23,114 nt of DNA from a candidate division KSB1 bacterium (GTDB lineage Bacteria; Zhuqueibacterota; JdFR-76; DREG01): contig JADFJB010000077.1 of assembly GCA_022566355.1 (NCBI GenBank), forward strand, positions 1 through 23,114, written 5' to 3'. A program made the position numbers and the translations under genes. Below the pieces are notes generated by a model that saw only the letters and a list, made by a program, of their open reading frames with translations, was not told where the DNA came from and ran no database searches. Every line of letters starts with the position of its first letter. The stretch's first letter is position 1. Positions 6,212 through 15,109 of this stretch are shown here, in pieces.

Positions 6212-7561
6212 TTACACAATTCCCTGCAAATTTGCATACAGCCTTTTCTCTATTTCCTCCGCCACCATCTTACCACTCCTAACCGCACTTTCCATCGTTG
6301 GCGGCAGACCGGTTTGGGTCCAATCTCCTGCAATATAAAACCTGTCAAAAATTTCGCCTGGTTTAGGTCTCAGTTTTTCAACATTGGGACTGCAAACCAA
6401 GGTGGCATTGTTTTCCACTACCAGGTAATACTTTTTAATTTTATCCGGATCAAACTCACTGAAAATTAACTTCAGTTCTTCTAACAAAATTCGGCTTAAC
6501 TGGTCTTTTGACTGTTGCTCCAATAGTTGATCGGCGCTGCTTATGACCAGGGTATGATGAATTAAATTTTGACACCTTTGATTGACAAATAACCACTGCG
6601 ATTGAACTTCATGAAGACTCGCAAAGGATTCCGAGATTAGCCTTTCCGGATACCAAAAATGAAGGTTAAGAATTGCATTGCCGAAAAAACTTTCGATCTT
6701 TATGACATTTTTTAATTTTATCTTCGAATTTTTTAACAGGGGAATTATTTGATTAAAGGGTAATGCACTGACCCAATAATCAAATTCCTTAAAAAGCCCT
6801 TTATTGGTTTCGACGGTGATCTTATTACACTCTTCCTCAAACTTGATTTCATCCACCCTATGATTGTATAGTAATTTGCAACTGCGCTTTTCCAGCCAAT
6901 GAATTGACGGCTCGATAAGGGTCTCGGTTAAACCTCGTGGAATTAAAATCATCCGGCTTGCATTTTTGCCTTTGAGAAATCCCAATTTCAAAACCCGAAA
7001 GAGTTGCAAAAAACTCACGTTTTCCGGTTCTTCATTCAATGTTGCCAGGACCATTGGCCGCCAGAATAATTGTACCGAATGTTCATCCTGGCTATTTTTA
7101 TTTAACCACTCAATTGCTGTAAGTTCATCCAGGCTATCATGTTCTGACATAAACGCAATTTTAAAAAATGCCTTTGCTAAATTCCACTTCTGCCGCCAAT
7201 TAAACGCAGAGAAACGCACCAATCCGGAAAGGAAATGGAATGGCGCCGGTAAACTACTTGCAGATAAACTCGTGGATTTTGCACCTGGAAATAAATATTG
7301 GATATTTAATTTTAACTGGGGATCCAGCAAATGCACGCTTCCGACGAGATCCAGTAATTCTAATAAGGCACTATAACAGCCTAACATCACATGCGGGCCA
7401 TTATCAATCTTTTCCGGCCAAAAATCCCGGGTGAACGAATAGGTTCTGCCACCGGCAAATGGCCGTTTTTCTAAGATTGTGACTTTGAATCCTTTTTCGG
7501 AAAGATGAACAGCTGTAGTCAGTCCAGCTAATCCGGAACCCAAAACCAGAACAGTTTTCAT
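6212..7561 (-). CDS. hpnE: Hydroxysqualene dehydroxylase HpnE
   Basis: This 449-residue FAD-dependent amine-oxidase/phytoene-desaturase-like protein reduces hydroxysqualene to squalene, the last step of the three-enzyme HpnCDE route. The N-terminal dinucleotide motif is GSGLAGLTTAVHLSEKG (8-24), followed by ILEKRPFAGGRTYSF. The C-terminal FAD motif FYIAGDWTQTGLPPTMESA is typical of the family. The length is normal. ATG at 7561 overlaps the TGA of hpnD (ATGA), so translation is coupled. It is the last gene of the run; no clean intrinsic terminator follows, only the inverted-repeat region at 6037-6180. No hopene cyclase or sterol gene is in the window, so the squalene's destination is unknown. 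Confidence 0.92.
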   Translation of the reverse strand: MKTVLVLGSGLAGLTTAVHLSEKGFKVTILEKRPFAGGRTYSFTRDFWPEKIDNGPHVMLGCYSALLELLDLVGSVHLLDPQLKLNIQYLFPGAKSTSLSASSLPAPFHFLSGLVRFSAFNWRQKWNLAKAFFKIAFMSEHDSLDELTAIEWLNKNSQDEHSVQLFWRPMVLATLNEEPENVSFLQLFRVLKLGFLKGKNASRMILIPRGLTETLIEPSIHWLEKRSCKLLYNHRVDEIKFEEECNKITVETNKGLFKEFDYWVSALPFNQIIPLLKNSKIKLKNVIKIESFFGNAILNLHFWYPERLISESFASLHEVQSQWLFVNQRCQNLIHHTLVISSADQLLEQQSKDQLSRILLEELKLIFSEFDPDKIKKYYLVVENNATLVCSPNVEKLRPKPGEIFDRFYIAGDWTQTGLPPTMESAVRSGKMVAEEIEKRLYANLQGIV

Positions 7562-8454
7562 TGCTGTTGAAGTTGAATTCTGAACCAGGTTCTGACTGCT
7601 ATAAATAGTTTGGTGAGATTTGAGAATTGTATTCGGTTGTGAAATATATTGTAGCCCTTTCCTACAATTTCATTCAAAAGATGGAAGTAAATATTTTTCA
7701 TGATTTCCGGGGATGTAAGAAGGTTGCGATCCTCCGGGGGAATCGACCTGGTTGCTTTCTGATAGTAGAAGACTGCTCGTGCAACCTGGTATTCCATCAA
7801 CCGAACAAATTTCGATCCGTATTCATTTGCGAACAAATCTTTCTCAGAATAACCAAACCGGTTCATGTCTTCCCTGGGCAGGTAAATCCGGCCACGTTTG
7901 GCGTCTTCTTTCACATCACGAATGATGTTGGTTAGCTGCATGGCAATGCCCAAATTTTTTGCATATTCCCGGGTCATATAGTTTTTGTAACCAAATATCT
8001 CAATCAAAATGAGTCCCACTACGGAAGCCGCTTTATAGGCGTATTCATATAATTCATCAAAAGTCTCGTAACGATTGACGGAAATATCCATTTCCATACC
8101 TTCAATCAATTCCAGGAAATATTTTTTAGGGATAGAATAACGTTTAACGGTATCGTAGAGAGCCACAAAGATCGGATCATTTTTAATCTCTCCTCGATAG
8201 CAAGCTGCAAGATCAACTTTCCATTTTTCTAATAAACCAGCCCGGTCTTTAATAGCAGGATCATCGACTAAATCATCGCTACAGCGGCAAAACGCATAAA
8301 TCGAGTAGATCGATCGCCTTTTTATCCAGGGTAAAATTTGAAAAGCTAAGTAAAAATTTTTGGCATTGTTTCTGGTCAAATTACGGCAGAAGAGGTATGC
8401 TTTGTCGAGTGTCAATTCGGATAGGTCTTGTTTATTTGTAGTCAATTGGCTCAC
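7558..8454 (-). CDS. hpnD: Presqualene diphosphate synthase HpnD
   Basis: This 298-residue squalene/phytoene synthase-family protein condenses two farnesyl diphosphates to presqualene diphosphate. The two Mg-diphosphate binding Asp motifs are intact: SDDLVDD (Asp60-Asp65) and TNIIRDVKED (Asp180, Asp184), followed by RGRIYLPRED. The start is GTG at 8454, overlapping the TGA of hpnC (GTGA) with AAGG just upstream. The gene overlaps hpnE by 4 bases. HpnD was separated from its paralogue HpnC by position in the operon and by the canonical RDVKED motif; the assignment between the two paralogues rests on remembered family features. Confidence 0.9.
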   Translation of the reverse strand: MSQLTTNKQDLSELTLDKAYLFCRNLTRNNAKNFYLAFQILPWIKRRSIYSIYAFCRCSDDLVDDPAIKDRAGLLEKWKVDLAACYRGEIKNDPIFVALYDTVKRYSIPKKYFLELIEGMEMDISVNRYETFDELYEYAYKAASVVGLILIEIFGYKNYMTREYAKNLGIAMQLTNIIRDVKEDAKRGRIYLPREDMNRFGYSEKDLFANEYGSKFVRLMEYQVARAVFYYQKATRSIPPEDRNLLTSPEIMKNIYFHLLNEIVGKGYNIFHNRIQFSNLTKLFIAVRTWFRIQLQQQ

Positions 8455-9368
8455 CTTATTAACTCAATTTCCTGCTGAATTTTCGATTTCTCTTCTATTC
8501 CCATTTGAGGTATTGATCCCTTAGATATCAACGTTTTCAAAATTAAATTAAACTTTTGAATTTTATTTATCACCGGCCGCGAATTCAAGACATCATACTC
8601 CTGTTGACGAATTTTCCGGAGAATCGATTCACCGCCTCGGATAAATAGTGCAATTTCAAATTTGGGTCGATTCGACACTAATTTCAATAGGTTTTTCCCT
8701 TCATTAAACATTCGCTGTGTTCGATCCACCTGGAAAGCGATTAATTCCTTCACCTGTGGACTTGCCGATTTTGTTTGGAGATCTTGTTCAATGCAGTTAA
8801 ACCTGGTTAAATCTTCGAAAGGAATGTAAATGCGTTTTTTTTGAAAATCGATGCTTACATCCTGCCAGAAATTAGTCAATTGCAGAGCAGTGCAAATTTG
8901 ATCTGAGTAGTGAAATCTTTCCGATGATGCCAGTTTGAATAGGTATAGGTAAATTCTGCCAACGGGATTCGCCGAATTCTCACAATAACCAAGCAGTTGG
9001 TCAAACGTGTCATATCTTTTGATGGCCTGGTCTTGTTTAAAGGCTACAAGCAGATTTTGAAATGGTTCGACGGGAATGGAAAATTCATCGATTGTTTGGC
9101 GAAGCGCTACAAAAACGGGATGGTGATTTTCACCTTTATAACATGCAATCAATTTCTTTTCCCAATCTTCTAAATTTTTAAGGCGTTCCCGTGGTGAGCC
9201 ATGTTCATCAGCTAAATCATCGGAAATTCGGCTATATGCATATACATTGTAAATATGTTGACGCAATTTCGGGGGCAGTAAGAATGATCCAACTGTGAAA
9301 TTCTCATAATGGGAAAGTGCCAATTTACGGCAATAGTCTTGTGCCTGCTTTAGATTGATTTGAGACAT
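8451..9368 (-). CDS. hpnC: Hydroxysqualene synthase HpnC
   Basis: This 305-residue paralogue of HpnD is predicted to convert presqualene diphosphate to hydroxysqualene. Asp motifs are SDDLADE (from Asp50) and TNFWQDVSID (Asp170, Asp174), then KKRIYIPFED. The NFWQD form is characteristic of HpnC, against NIIRD in HpnD. The C-terminal 40 residues after the catalytic domain are charged and variable. It starts with ATG 28 bases after pgi and overlaps hpnD by 4 bases, giving the gene order hpnC-hpnD-hpnE seen in many hopanoid or squalene producers. Confidence 0.9.
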   Translation of the reverse strand: MSQINLKQAQDYCRKLALSHYENFTVGSFLLPPKLRQHIYNVYAYSRISDDLADEHGSPRERLKNLEDWEKKLIACYKGENHHPVFVALRQTIDEFSIPVEPFQNLLVAFKQDQAIKRYDTFDQLLGYCENSANPVGRIYLYLFKLASSERFHYSDQICTALQLTNFWQDVSIDFQKKRIYIPFEDLTRFNCIEQDLQTKSASPQVKELIAFQVDRTQRMFNEGKNLLKLVSNRPKFEIALFIRGGESILRKIRQQEYDVLNSRPVINKIQKFNLILKTLISKGSIPQMGIEEKSKIQQEIELIR

Positions 9369-9396
9369 AATCTTTGGGGCTAATGAATCGGAATGC

Positions 9397-10806
9397 TTAA
9401 ACTGAGTAATTCGTTTTAGCCATTAATTTTTGATTTATCCTGTTCTTTTCTTCCTCAAACCCGGGTTTGCCCATAAGAGCATAGGTTGCAATTTTACCAG
9501 CCTCCACACCCGGTTGATCAAACGGATCGATTTGAAATAATTCACCCGCAACTACTGTAGCTATTTCCAGACATTGCAAAAGCTGGCCAACGACGAATGG
9601 ATTAACAGAGTGAAGCTTAAAGGTCATGTTCGGTCTGTAATTTTCTGTCAATGCCAATTCTGTAGCATTTTTCTCAGCATGGATTAATTGATTTATCGAT
9701 TTTCCGTTCAGATATTCGGTATCTTTGGAATCAGAAAATGGAGAATTCAATTGAACAGTCGACTCATGATTACCGACTTCCATGAAAATATAAACTTTAT
9801 CGTTGGGACCTTCCATGTAAAGTTGGACTTGAGAATGTTGATCCGTCGCTCCCAAGGCCTTCACAGGTAGCGGTCCAATCTCAACGATCTCACCATCAAT
9901 ATTTTTTCTTTTACCTAAGCTTTCAGCCCACAACTGGCAAAACCAATCGGCAATGCGATAAAGCCCGTCAGAATATGGCATCATCACCGCTGTTCTTTTT
10001 CCTTTTAAGTAGAAATGATAGTTGATCAATCCAAAATAAAAAGCCGGGTTTGAATAAGACTCCTTGCACCGATCTACCATTGCAGCTGCACCCTGGAGTA
10101 AAGCACCAATATCGATACCCGCAAATGCTGCTGGTAAAAGTCCTACCGGCGTAAACACTGAAAACCGTCCACCAACCAAAGGAGGGATTTCAAATGAAGG
10201 ATTATTCTCAATATTCACATGATTCCTGAGGAATCCCTTTTCAGGATCGGTAATATAGACAAAGTGCTCAGCATAATTTGATCCGACTTTGTCTTTCACG
10301 CGCTCCAGAAAAAACAAAAAACTGGACAAGGTTTCAGCAGTTCCCCCGGATTTAGTAACTACACAGAATAAGGTTCTACTCACATCAATCACATCCAGCA
10401 ATTCACTGGTTGTATCCGGATCGATATTATCCAAAAATATGATTTTCGGGTGTCCTTGCCGTACTTCCGAATCAAGTAAATTATAATATTGGTGACTTAA
10501 GGCTGATTGCAAAGCAATAGGTCCGAGTGCAGAGCCGCCAATGCCCAAGTGCACATAGTAATCAAATCGATCTATATTATTTTCAACATAAGTTAGAATA
10601 TCCGACACAATTTTCTGATTGAAAGGCAAATCCAGGAAAGCCATCCGTTCGTTTTTACGCTGTAAAATCAAATTATTGTGAATGCCCTTTAGCTGATCTT
10701 CATTTTCAAAAATTGAATTATCCAGGCCATGCTCTGGACCAATATTATCCACCAAAACATTGGAATAGTCCAGAACGATGTTTAAATCTTTTGATTGATT
10801 TAACAT
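9397..10806 (-). CDS. pgi: Glucose-6-phosphate isomerase
   Basis: This 469-residue isomerase interconverts glucose-6-phosphate and fructose-6-phosphate in the cytoplasm. Family blocks appear in order: HLGIGGSALGPIALQSAL, VVTKSGGTAETLSSFLFF, GGRFSVFTPVGLLPAAFAG, LGATDQHSQVQLYMEGPND and PGVEAGKIATYALMGKPG. The size is that of the shorter Bacillus-type enzyme rather than the 549-residue E. coli form. ATG at 10806 follows AAAGG. A strong terminator hairpin lies only about 28 bases upstream, so expression must come from readthrough or from a promoter hidden at the end of clpC. It is followed by hpnC after 28 bases; co-transcription with the squalene genes is likely. Confidence 0.95.
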   Translation of the reverse strand: MLNQSKDLNIVLDYSNVLVDNIGPEHGLDNSIFENEDQLKGIHNNLILQRKNERMAFLDLPFNQKIVSDILTYVENNIDRFDYYVHLGIGGSALGPIALQSALSHQYYNLLDSEVRQGHPKIIFLDNIDPDTTSELLDVIDVSRTLFCVVTKSGGTAETLSSFLFFLERVKDKVGSNYAEHFVYITDPEKGFLRNHVNIENNPSFEIPPLVGGRFSVFTPVGLLPAAFAGIDIGALLQGAAAMVDRCKESYSNPAFYFGLINYHFYLKGKRTAVMMPYSDGLYRIADWFCQLWAESLGKRKNIDGEIVEIGPLPVKALGATDQHSQVQLYMEGPNDKVYIFMEVGNHESTVQLNSPFSDSKDTEYLNGKSINQLIHAEKNATELALTENYRPNMTFKLHSVNPFVVGQLLQCLEIATVVAGELFQIDPFDQPGVEAGKIATYALMGKPGFEEEKNRINQKLMAKTNYSV

Positions 10807-10834
10807 GTTTAACCTTTATTCTAGAATAAAAACA

Positions 10835-10865
10835 AAAAATCCCGATTTATAAAATCGGGATTTTT
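10835..10865 (-). terminator. Strong intrinsic terminator after clpC
   Basis: A perfect 14-bp stem (10835-10848 with 10852-10865, core ATCCCGAT/ATCGGGAT) has a 3-base loop and a T-rich tail on the minus strand. Because the stem is flanked by A and T on both sides it could work in both directions. It sits 34 bases after the clpC stop and just before pgi, so it probably sets the ratio between the two transcript parts. Confidence 0.9.
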
Positions 10866-10898
10866 CAATACTGAATCAAATAAAACTACGACAGGAGC

Positions 10899-13367
10899 TT
10901 AAACCTTTTCGATTTTTTCTCCTTTAGGGTCCTCATCGACTACTTTACGTCCGATTTCTAAAAATTCCAAGCTATCCCCTTTCTTGCGAACTTGAATATG
11001 GCTTCCGTCTTGAAATTTTCCTTTCAACAATTCTTCAGCAAAAGGATCTTCCAAAAATTTTTGGATGGTTCTCTTTAACGGACGTGCTCCATATACCGGA
11101 TCAAATCCTTTATCAACGAGAAATTCCTTAGATCCATCGGTCAATGAAACTTCCATATTCCGATCTTCAATCCGTTTCATAACCTCTTCCAATTCAATGC
11201 CAACAATTTTTAGCATACTCGATTTGTCTAACGAATGGAAGACCACAACTTCATCCAAGCGATTTAAAAATTCCGGATTAAAATATTTCTTTACTTCTTC
11301 CAGAACTTTGTCGCTCATGAAAGAATAATCGGCTTTGTCATCCTTCTTACTAAAACCAATTTTACTTCCCTTACTAATATCCCGGGCGCCAATATTTGAA
11401 GTCATAATTAAAATTGTATTGCGAAAATCTACTTTCCGGCCAAGTCCATCAGTGAGTTTGCCATCATCCATTATTTGCAGAAGAATATTATAGACATCGG
11501 GATGGGCTTTTTCGATTTCATCAAAAAGAACGACTGAATATGGATGGCGGCGTACTTTCTCTGTTAATTGACCGCCCTCTTCATATCCCACATATCCGGG
11601 AGGAGCGCCAGTGAGTCTGGAAACTGAAAATTTCTCGATAAATTCAGACATATCGATTCGAATTAAAGCGTTAACATCCTCAAAAAGATATTCTGCCAAA
11701 ACTTTAGCCAAATGAGTTTTGCCTACACCCGTAGGACCGAGGAACATAAATGAACCGATTGGCCTGAGAGGATCTTTTAAACCTGCTCTTGTTCGTTGTA
11801 TTGCTTTAGATAACATTCGTAGTACATCATCCTGTCCAACAACCTTATGCTTTAACTGATTTTCCATATCCAATAAACGCTGAGATTCGGTTTTCGCAAC
11901 ACGAGCGACAGGGATACCTGTCATCATAGCGATGACCTTTGCCACATCCTCTAAATCAACAGTACCGACAATTTCGTCCTCAGCTTCTTGCCAGCGAAGC
12001 TTGGCAGCTTCCAATTGTTGATTTAGTTTCTTTTCCAGGTCTCTTAATTCAGCAGCTTTTTCAAATGCTTGATCTTTGATAACTTCATCTTTTTGCTTTC
12101 GCACATCTTTGATTTTATCTTCAAGGACCAGGATCTCTTTCGGAACGACAACATTCGCAAGGTGTACCATGGAGCCGCTCTCATCCAGAACATCTATGGC
12201 TTTATCAGGTAAATATCGATCGGAGATATATCTATCTGCCATTAAGACACAGGAATCAAGGGCTTCTTTGGTGTACTTGACACGATGATGTTTTTCGTAT
12301 TTTTCTTTCAAACCGTTAAGTATTTCATTTGTCTCAATCAGGCTCGGGGGATCAATCATAATTTTCTGAAATCTTCGTTCCAACGCCCCATCCTTTTCGA
12401 TAAACTGACGATATTCGTCTAGTGTTGTTGCACCGATGCACTGTAATTCACCTCGCGCCAATGCAGGTTTAAACATATTAGAAGCATCGAGGGATCCAGA
12501 TGCGCCACCGGCGCCTACGATGGTATGCAATTCATCAATAAACAATATGGTATCTCGAGATTTTTCCAATTCGGTTAAGACTGCTTTTATTCTTTCTTCA
12601 AACTGGCCGCGATATTTTGTTCCGGCGACAATAGCTCCCAAGTCGAGTGTTACAACACGTTTGTTATGCAAAACTCTAGGAACTTTTTTACTGACAATTC
12701 GAAGCGCTAATCCTTCTGCAATGGCGGTTTTGCCAACACCCGGCTCGCCAATCAAAACTGGATTATTTTTCTTTCTTCTACTCAAAATCTGGGCGACTCT
12801 TTGGATCTCATCATCTCTTCCAATAATTGGATCCAAAACTTCTTTTTGTGCCAGCTCCGTCAAATCTCTTCCAAAATGATCTAGTGCGGGAGTCTTCGAT
12901 TTTTTTGTCGTTTCTTCATGCATTGTAGGTGTTCCCTTAATAATATTTTCAAGTTCTTGACGAATCGTATCGTAGTTTACTCCAAAGCTCATCAAAATTT
13001 GAGCTGCAACGCCATCCCGTTCTTTCGAAAGGGCTAATAACAAATGCTCAGTACCTATGATGTCAGATTTAAATCGATCAGCCTCCATATAGGACATTTT
13101 CAAGACTTTTTCAGCCCGTTTTGTAAATGGAATATTTCCAATCGTCGCTGTATCCCCTGAAGATCGTACAGTATCTTCAATTGCACTTCTTAACTCTTCA
13201 AGATCAAGCCCAATATTTTTTAAGATTTCGGCAGCGATTCCTTCTCCTTCACGCAATAAGCCTAGGAGAAGGTGTTCGGTACCAATATAATCATGGCCAA
13301 GCCGCATTGCTTCTTCGCGAGCAAATTGAATGACCATCTGAACTCGACTTGAAAAATTATTTTTCAT
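10899..13367 (-). CDS. clpC: ATP-dependent Clp protease ATP-binding subunit ClpC
   Basis: This 822-residue AAA+ unfoldase feeds substrates into ClpP. The N-domain has the two Clp_N repeats: AREEAMRLGHDYIGTEHLL near 17-35 and SDIIGTEHLLLAL near 101-113. D1 has Walker A GEPGVGKT (207-214) and Walker B ILFIDELHT. The middle domain contains a UVR-like coiled coil (DQAFEKAAELRDLEKKL), the McsB/MecA docking region of ClpC. D2 has Walker A GPTGVGKT, VVLFDEIEKAHPDV and the sensor region GARPLKRTIQ. Length is normal. ATG follows GGAG with an 8-base spacer. It is the last gene before a strong terminator and lies 31 bases after mcsB. No CtsR-type heptad repeat operator or CIRCE element is seen upstream. 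Confidence 0.96.
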   Translation of the reverse strand: MKNNFSSRVQMVIQFAREEAMRLGHDYIGTEHLLLGLLREGEGIAAEILKNIGLDLEELRSAIEDTVRSSGDTATIGNIPFTKRAEKVLKMSYMEADRFKSDIIGTEHLLLALSKERDGVAAQILMSFGVNYDTIRQELENIIKGTPTMHEETTKKSKTPALDHFGRDLTELAQKEVLDPIIGRDDEIQRVAQILSRRKKNNPVLIGEPGVGKTAIAEGLALRIVSKKVPRVLHNKRVVTLDLGAIVAGTKYRGQFEERIKAVLTELEKSRDTILFIDELHTIVGAGGASGSLDASNMFKPALARGELQCIGATTLDEYRQFIEKDGALERRFQKIMIDPPSLIETNEILNGLKEKYEKHHRVKYTKEALDSCVLMADRYISDRYLPDKAIDVLDESGSMVHLANVVVPKEILVLEDKIKDVRKQKDEVIKDQAFEKAAELRDLEKKLNQQLEAAKLRWQEAEDEIVGTVDLEDVAKVIAMMTGIPVARVAKTESQRLLDMENQLKHKVVGQDDVLRMLSKAIQRTRAGLKDPLRPIGSFMFLGPTGVGKTHLAKVLAEYLFEDVNALIRIDMSEFIEKFSVSRLTGAPPGYVGYEEGGQLTEKVRRHPYSVVLFDEIEKAHPDVYNILLQIMDDGKLTDGLGRKVDFRNTILIMTSNIGARDISKGSKIGFSKKDDKADYSFMSDKVLEEVKKYFNPEFLNRLDEVVVFHSLDKSSMLKIVGIELEEVMKRIEDRNMEVSLTDGSKEFLVDKGFDPVYGARPLKRTIQKFLEDPFAEELLKGKFQDGSHIQVRKKGDSLEFLEIGRKVVDEDPKGEKIEKV

Positions 13368-13398
13368 ATTCTGTCTCCAGCAACCAGATTCCGATACA

Positions 13399-14454
13399 TT
13401 AGAGTCCTAATCTTGAACGTACCATCTCCGCTCTAAATATCTCTTGTTCCATTAATGACATTTCGTCACCAAAATAATATTGTAAGTGGGCGGGCTGAAC
13501 CCACAGGAGCAATTCTTGCAAAATATCAGAATCAATTTCTGTTATAATATCTAATGAAGTACCTAATTTTAGATTTGAATAATGCTCCATAAACTCCCGA
13601 GATCTTAACTTTCTCGCCCTTTCTAAAATTCCCAAAGACCGAAATACTTTATCTTCCACATCAATTCTTTTTCTATATTCCTGTAATTTCTGTCTGGCTT
13701 CTTGTTCTTTATCGACAACTCGGCGAACTATCTTGATAATGATTTGGAGCAGTTCCGGGACATTCCATCCTATGGCTAAATTATTGTAAATCTGATAAAT
13801 ATAGCCTGTTTCGTCTTGTCCTTTTCCATAAAAACCATTCACCATCATCCCTGAAAATATTGCTCTATTCATAATCGCCCCTAATCCACCTGTGATTTTA
13901 AGAGCCGGCAGGTGCAACAATACAGAAACACGTAGTCCGGAGCCGGAGTTGAGTGGATTCGAAGCGAGATATCCGAATTGTGAATCATAGGCGAATGAAA
14001 TATTTTGATTTAATTGTTCTTCAACTAAATTCAGACTTTGCCATAGCACTTCCAGATCCATTCCACTATCCAAAATCTGAATTCTAAAATGGTCCTCTTC
14101 ATTAATCATGATTGAGAAGTTGCAACTTTCATCTATCGAAATTGCAGCATGGTTTGTCTTTTTTGCAAATTCAGGACTAATAAATCGCCTTTCCAATAAT
14201 ACCTGTTTTTCACTGTAAGTAAATAGATCTAATGAACTAAATTCCCAATCTAAAAATTCGGAATTAGATTGAAAAATTTGCCTGGCTTCTTTGACGATAT
14301 CATCAAGTACTTTAACTTGCGAGTTGTTGGGAAACGGGAATTGCTTCAAATTACGGGCTAATCGTAAACGACTGGAGATAACCACATCCGTGTTTAACCC
14401 TGTACATTCCAGCCATGGAACCGGTTTTTCTAATATGTCATCTATACGTAACAT
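13399..14454 (-). CDS. mcsB: McsB-type protein arginine kinase, divergent active site
   Basis: This 351-residue phosphagen-kinase-fold protein is collinear with McsB, which phosphorylates arginines and so marks proteins for ClpC-ClpP. Conserved blocks are SSRLRLARN (27-35), INEEDHFRIQIL (117-128) and SGLRVSVLLHLPAL (172-185). Three active-site positions differ from the consensus as I recall it. The catalytic Cys before PTN is Asn166 in ASNPLNSG. The Arg of RGxYGEG is Asn206, and the Glu of the same loop is Lys211 (NGFYGKG). The later SNQ is YNN. Kinase activity may therefore be weak or lost, though substrate-side residues remain. It is flanked by clpC (31 bases) and mcsA (121-base AT-rich gap). 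Confidence 0.88.
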   Translation of the reverse strand: MLRIDDILEKPVPWLECTGLNTDVVISSRLRLARNLKQFPFPNNSQVKVLDDIVKEARQIFQSNSEFLDWEFSSLDLFTYSEKQVLLERRFISPEFAKKTNHAAISIDESCNFSIMINEEDHFRIQILDSGMDLEVLWQSLNLVEEQLNQNISFAYDSQFGYLASNPLNSGSGLRVSVLLHLPALKITGGLGAIMNRAIFSGMMVNGFYGKGQDETGYIYQIYNNLAIGWNVPELLQIIIKIVRRVVDKEQEARQKLQEYRKRIDVEDKVFRSLGILERARKLRSREFMEHYSNLKLGTSLDIITEIDSDILQELLLWVQPAHLQYYFGDEMSLMEQEIFRAEMVRSRLGL

Positions 14455-14575
14455 TTTTTAAATATAAAGACTTAATCGAATAATAATCGATTCAGTTCAT
14501 AAATAATTGCCGTAATCAAATTAACTTAATTTTAAAATCAATGCAAATATAAATCAAACAAGATATTAAATATTA

Positions 14576-15109
14576 TCAATTTTGTAATAATTTACCCGTT
14601 TTTTTCATCATTTTTTTTTCAAGTTGATTTATTCTGTCTCTAATCTTTGCTGCCTTCTCGTATTCCTCTCTATCCACTGCTTTATCCAAAGCCCTTTTCA
14701 AAATGGCTTTTTCATTTTTCTTTAAACCTGTTCTATTTGAAATATATGGTTTTGAATCTAATTGACTTTTTTTGATAACTTTTTTTTGCAATACTAAAAT
14801 CTTGTCTTTGAATGACTCATAGCATGAATCACATCCAAGTAATCCTGTTTTACGAAAATCTTGCCAATCATATCCACACGCTGAACACCGGCTTTTTGAT
14901 TTTTCATCATCTAGACTAGGTTCTTCTTGTTTATGTTTTAATATACTAGAGATGATTCCTGTAAATACATGAGGTAAATTCGATATGGTTACTTCAAGTC
15001 CATATCCTTTGGAACAACTTTTACAAATCATTAATTCGATTTGTTTTCCTTCATAATTCCTTGAAATTTTTAAGCTTGCTTGTTTCTTAAAACATCTTTG
15101 GCAAAGCAT
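14576..15109 (-). CDS. mcsA: McsA, zinc-finger and UVR-motif partner of McsB
   Basis: The 177 residues carry four CXXC pairs (Cys3/6, 29/32, 75/78, 93/96) that should bind two zinc ions. A lysine-rich linker follows, then a C-terminal UVR motif (VDREEYEKAAKIRDRINQLE) that can pair with the UVR-like segment of ClpC. In Firmicutes McsA activates McsB and helps sense heat or metal stress. ATG shares one base with the TAA of lolD (TAATG), an unusual coupling of proteostasis with lipoprotein export genes. The reading frame is intact across T-runs of seven, eight and nine, a useful control for base-calling quality. The 121 bases to mcsB are very AT-rich and include a 6-bp palindrome (AATCGA/TCGATT, 14474-14492) of unknown role. 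Confidence 0.9.
   Translation of the reverse strand: MLCQRCFKKQASLKISRNYEGKQIELMICKSCSKGYGLEVTISNLPHVFTGIISSILKHKQEEPSLDDEKSKSRCSACGYDWQDFRKTGLLGCDSCYESFKDKILVLQKKVIKKSQLDSKPYISNRTGLKKNEKAILKRALDKAVDREEYEKAAKIRDRINQLEKKMMKKTGKLLQN

Noticed and set aside
6030-6338. Plus-strand open frame of 102 codons over the intergenic repeat and hpnE end
   Set aside because: The translation is a low-complexity product of the inverted-repeat element, without a start signal, and it overlaps the conserved C-terminus of hpnE on the other strand.
12436-12879. Plus-strand open frame of 147 codons inside clpC
   Set aside because: It is antisense to a highly conserved AAA+ domain, has no ribosome site or recognisable protein family, and its composition follows from the clpC codons. 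The same holds for the other plus-strand frames within clpC, lysS, hpnE and prfB.
14474-14492. Palindrome AATCGA-N7-TCGATT before mcsB as a heat-shock operator
   Set aside because: It matches neither CIRCE nor the CtsR heptad pattern, and the surrounding sequence is so AT-rich that a 6-bp palindrome can arise by chance.
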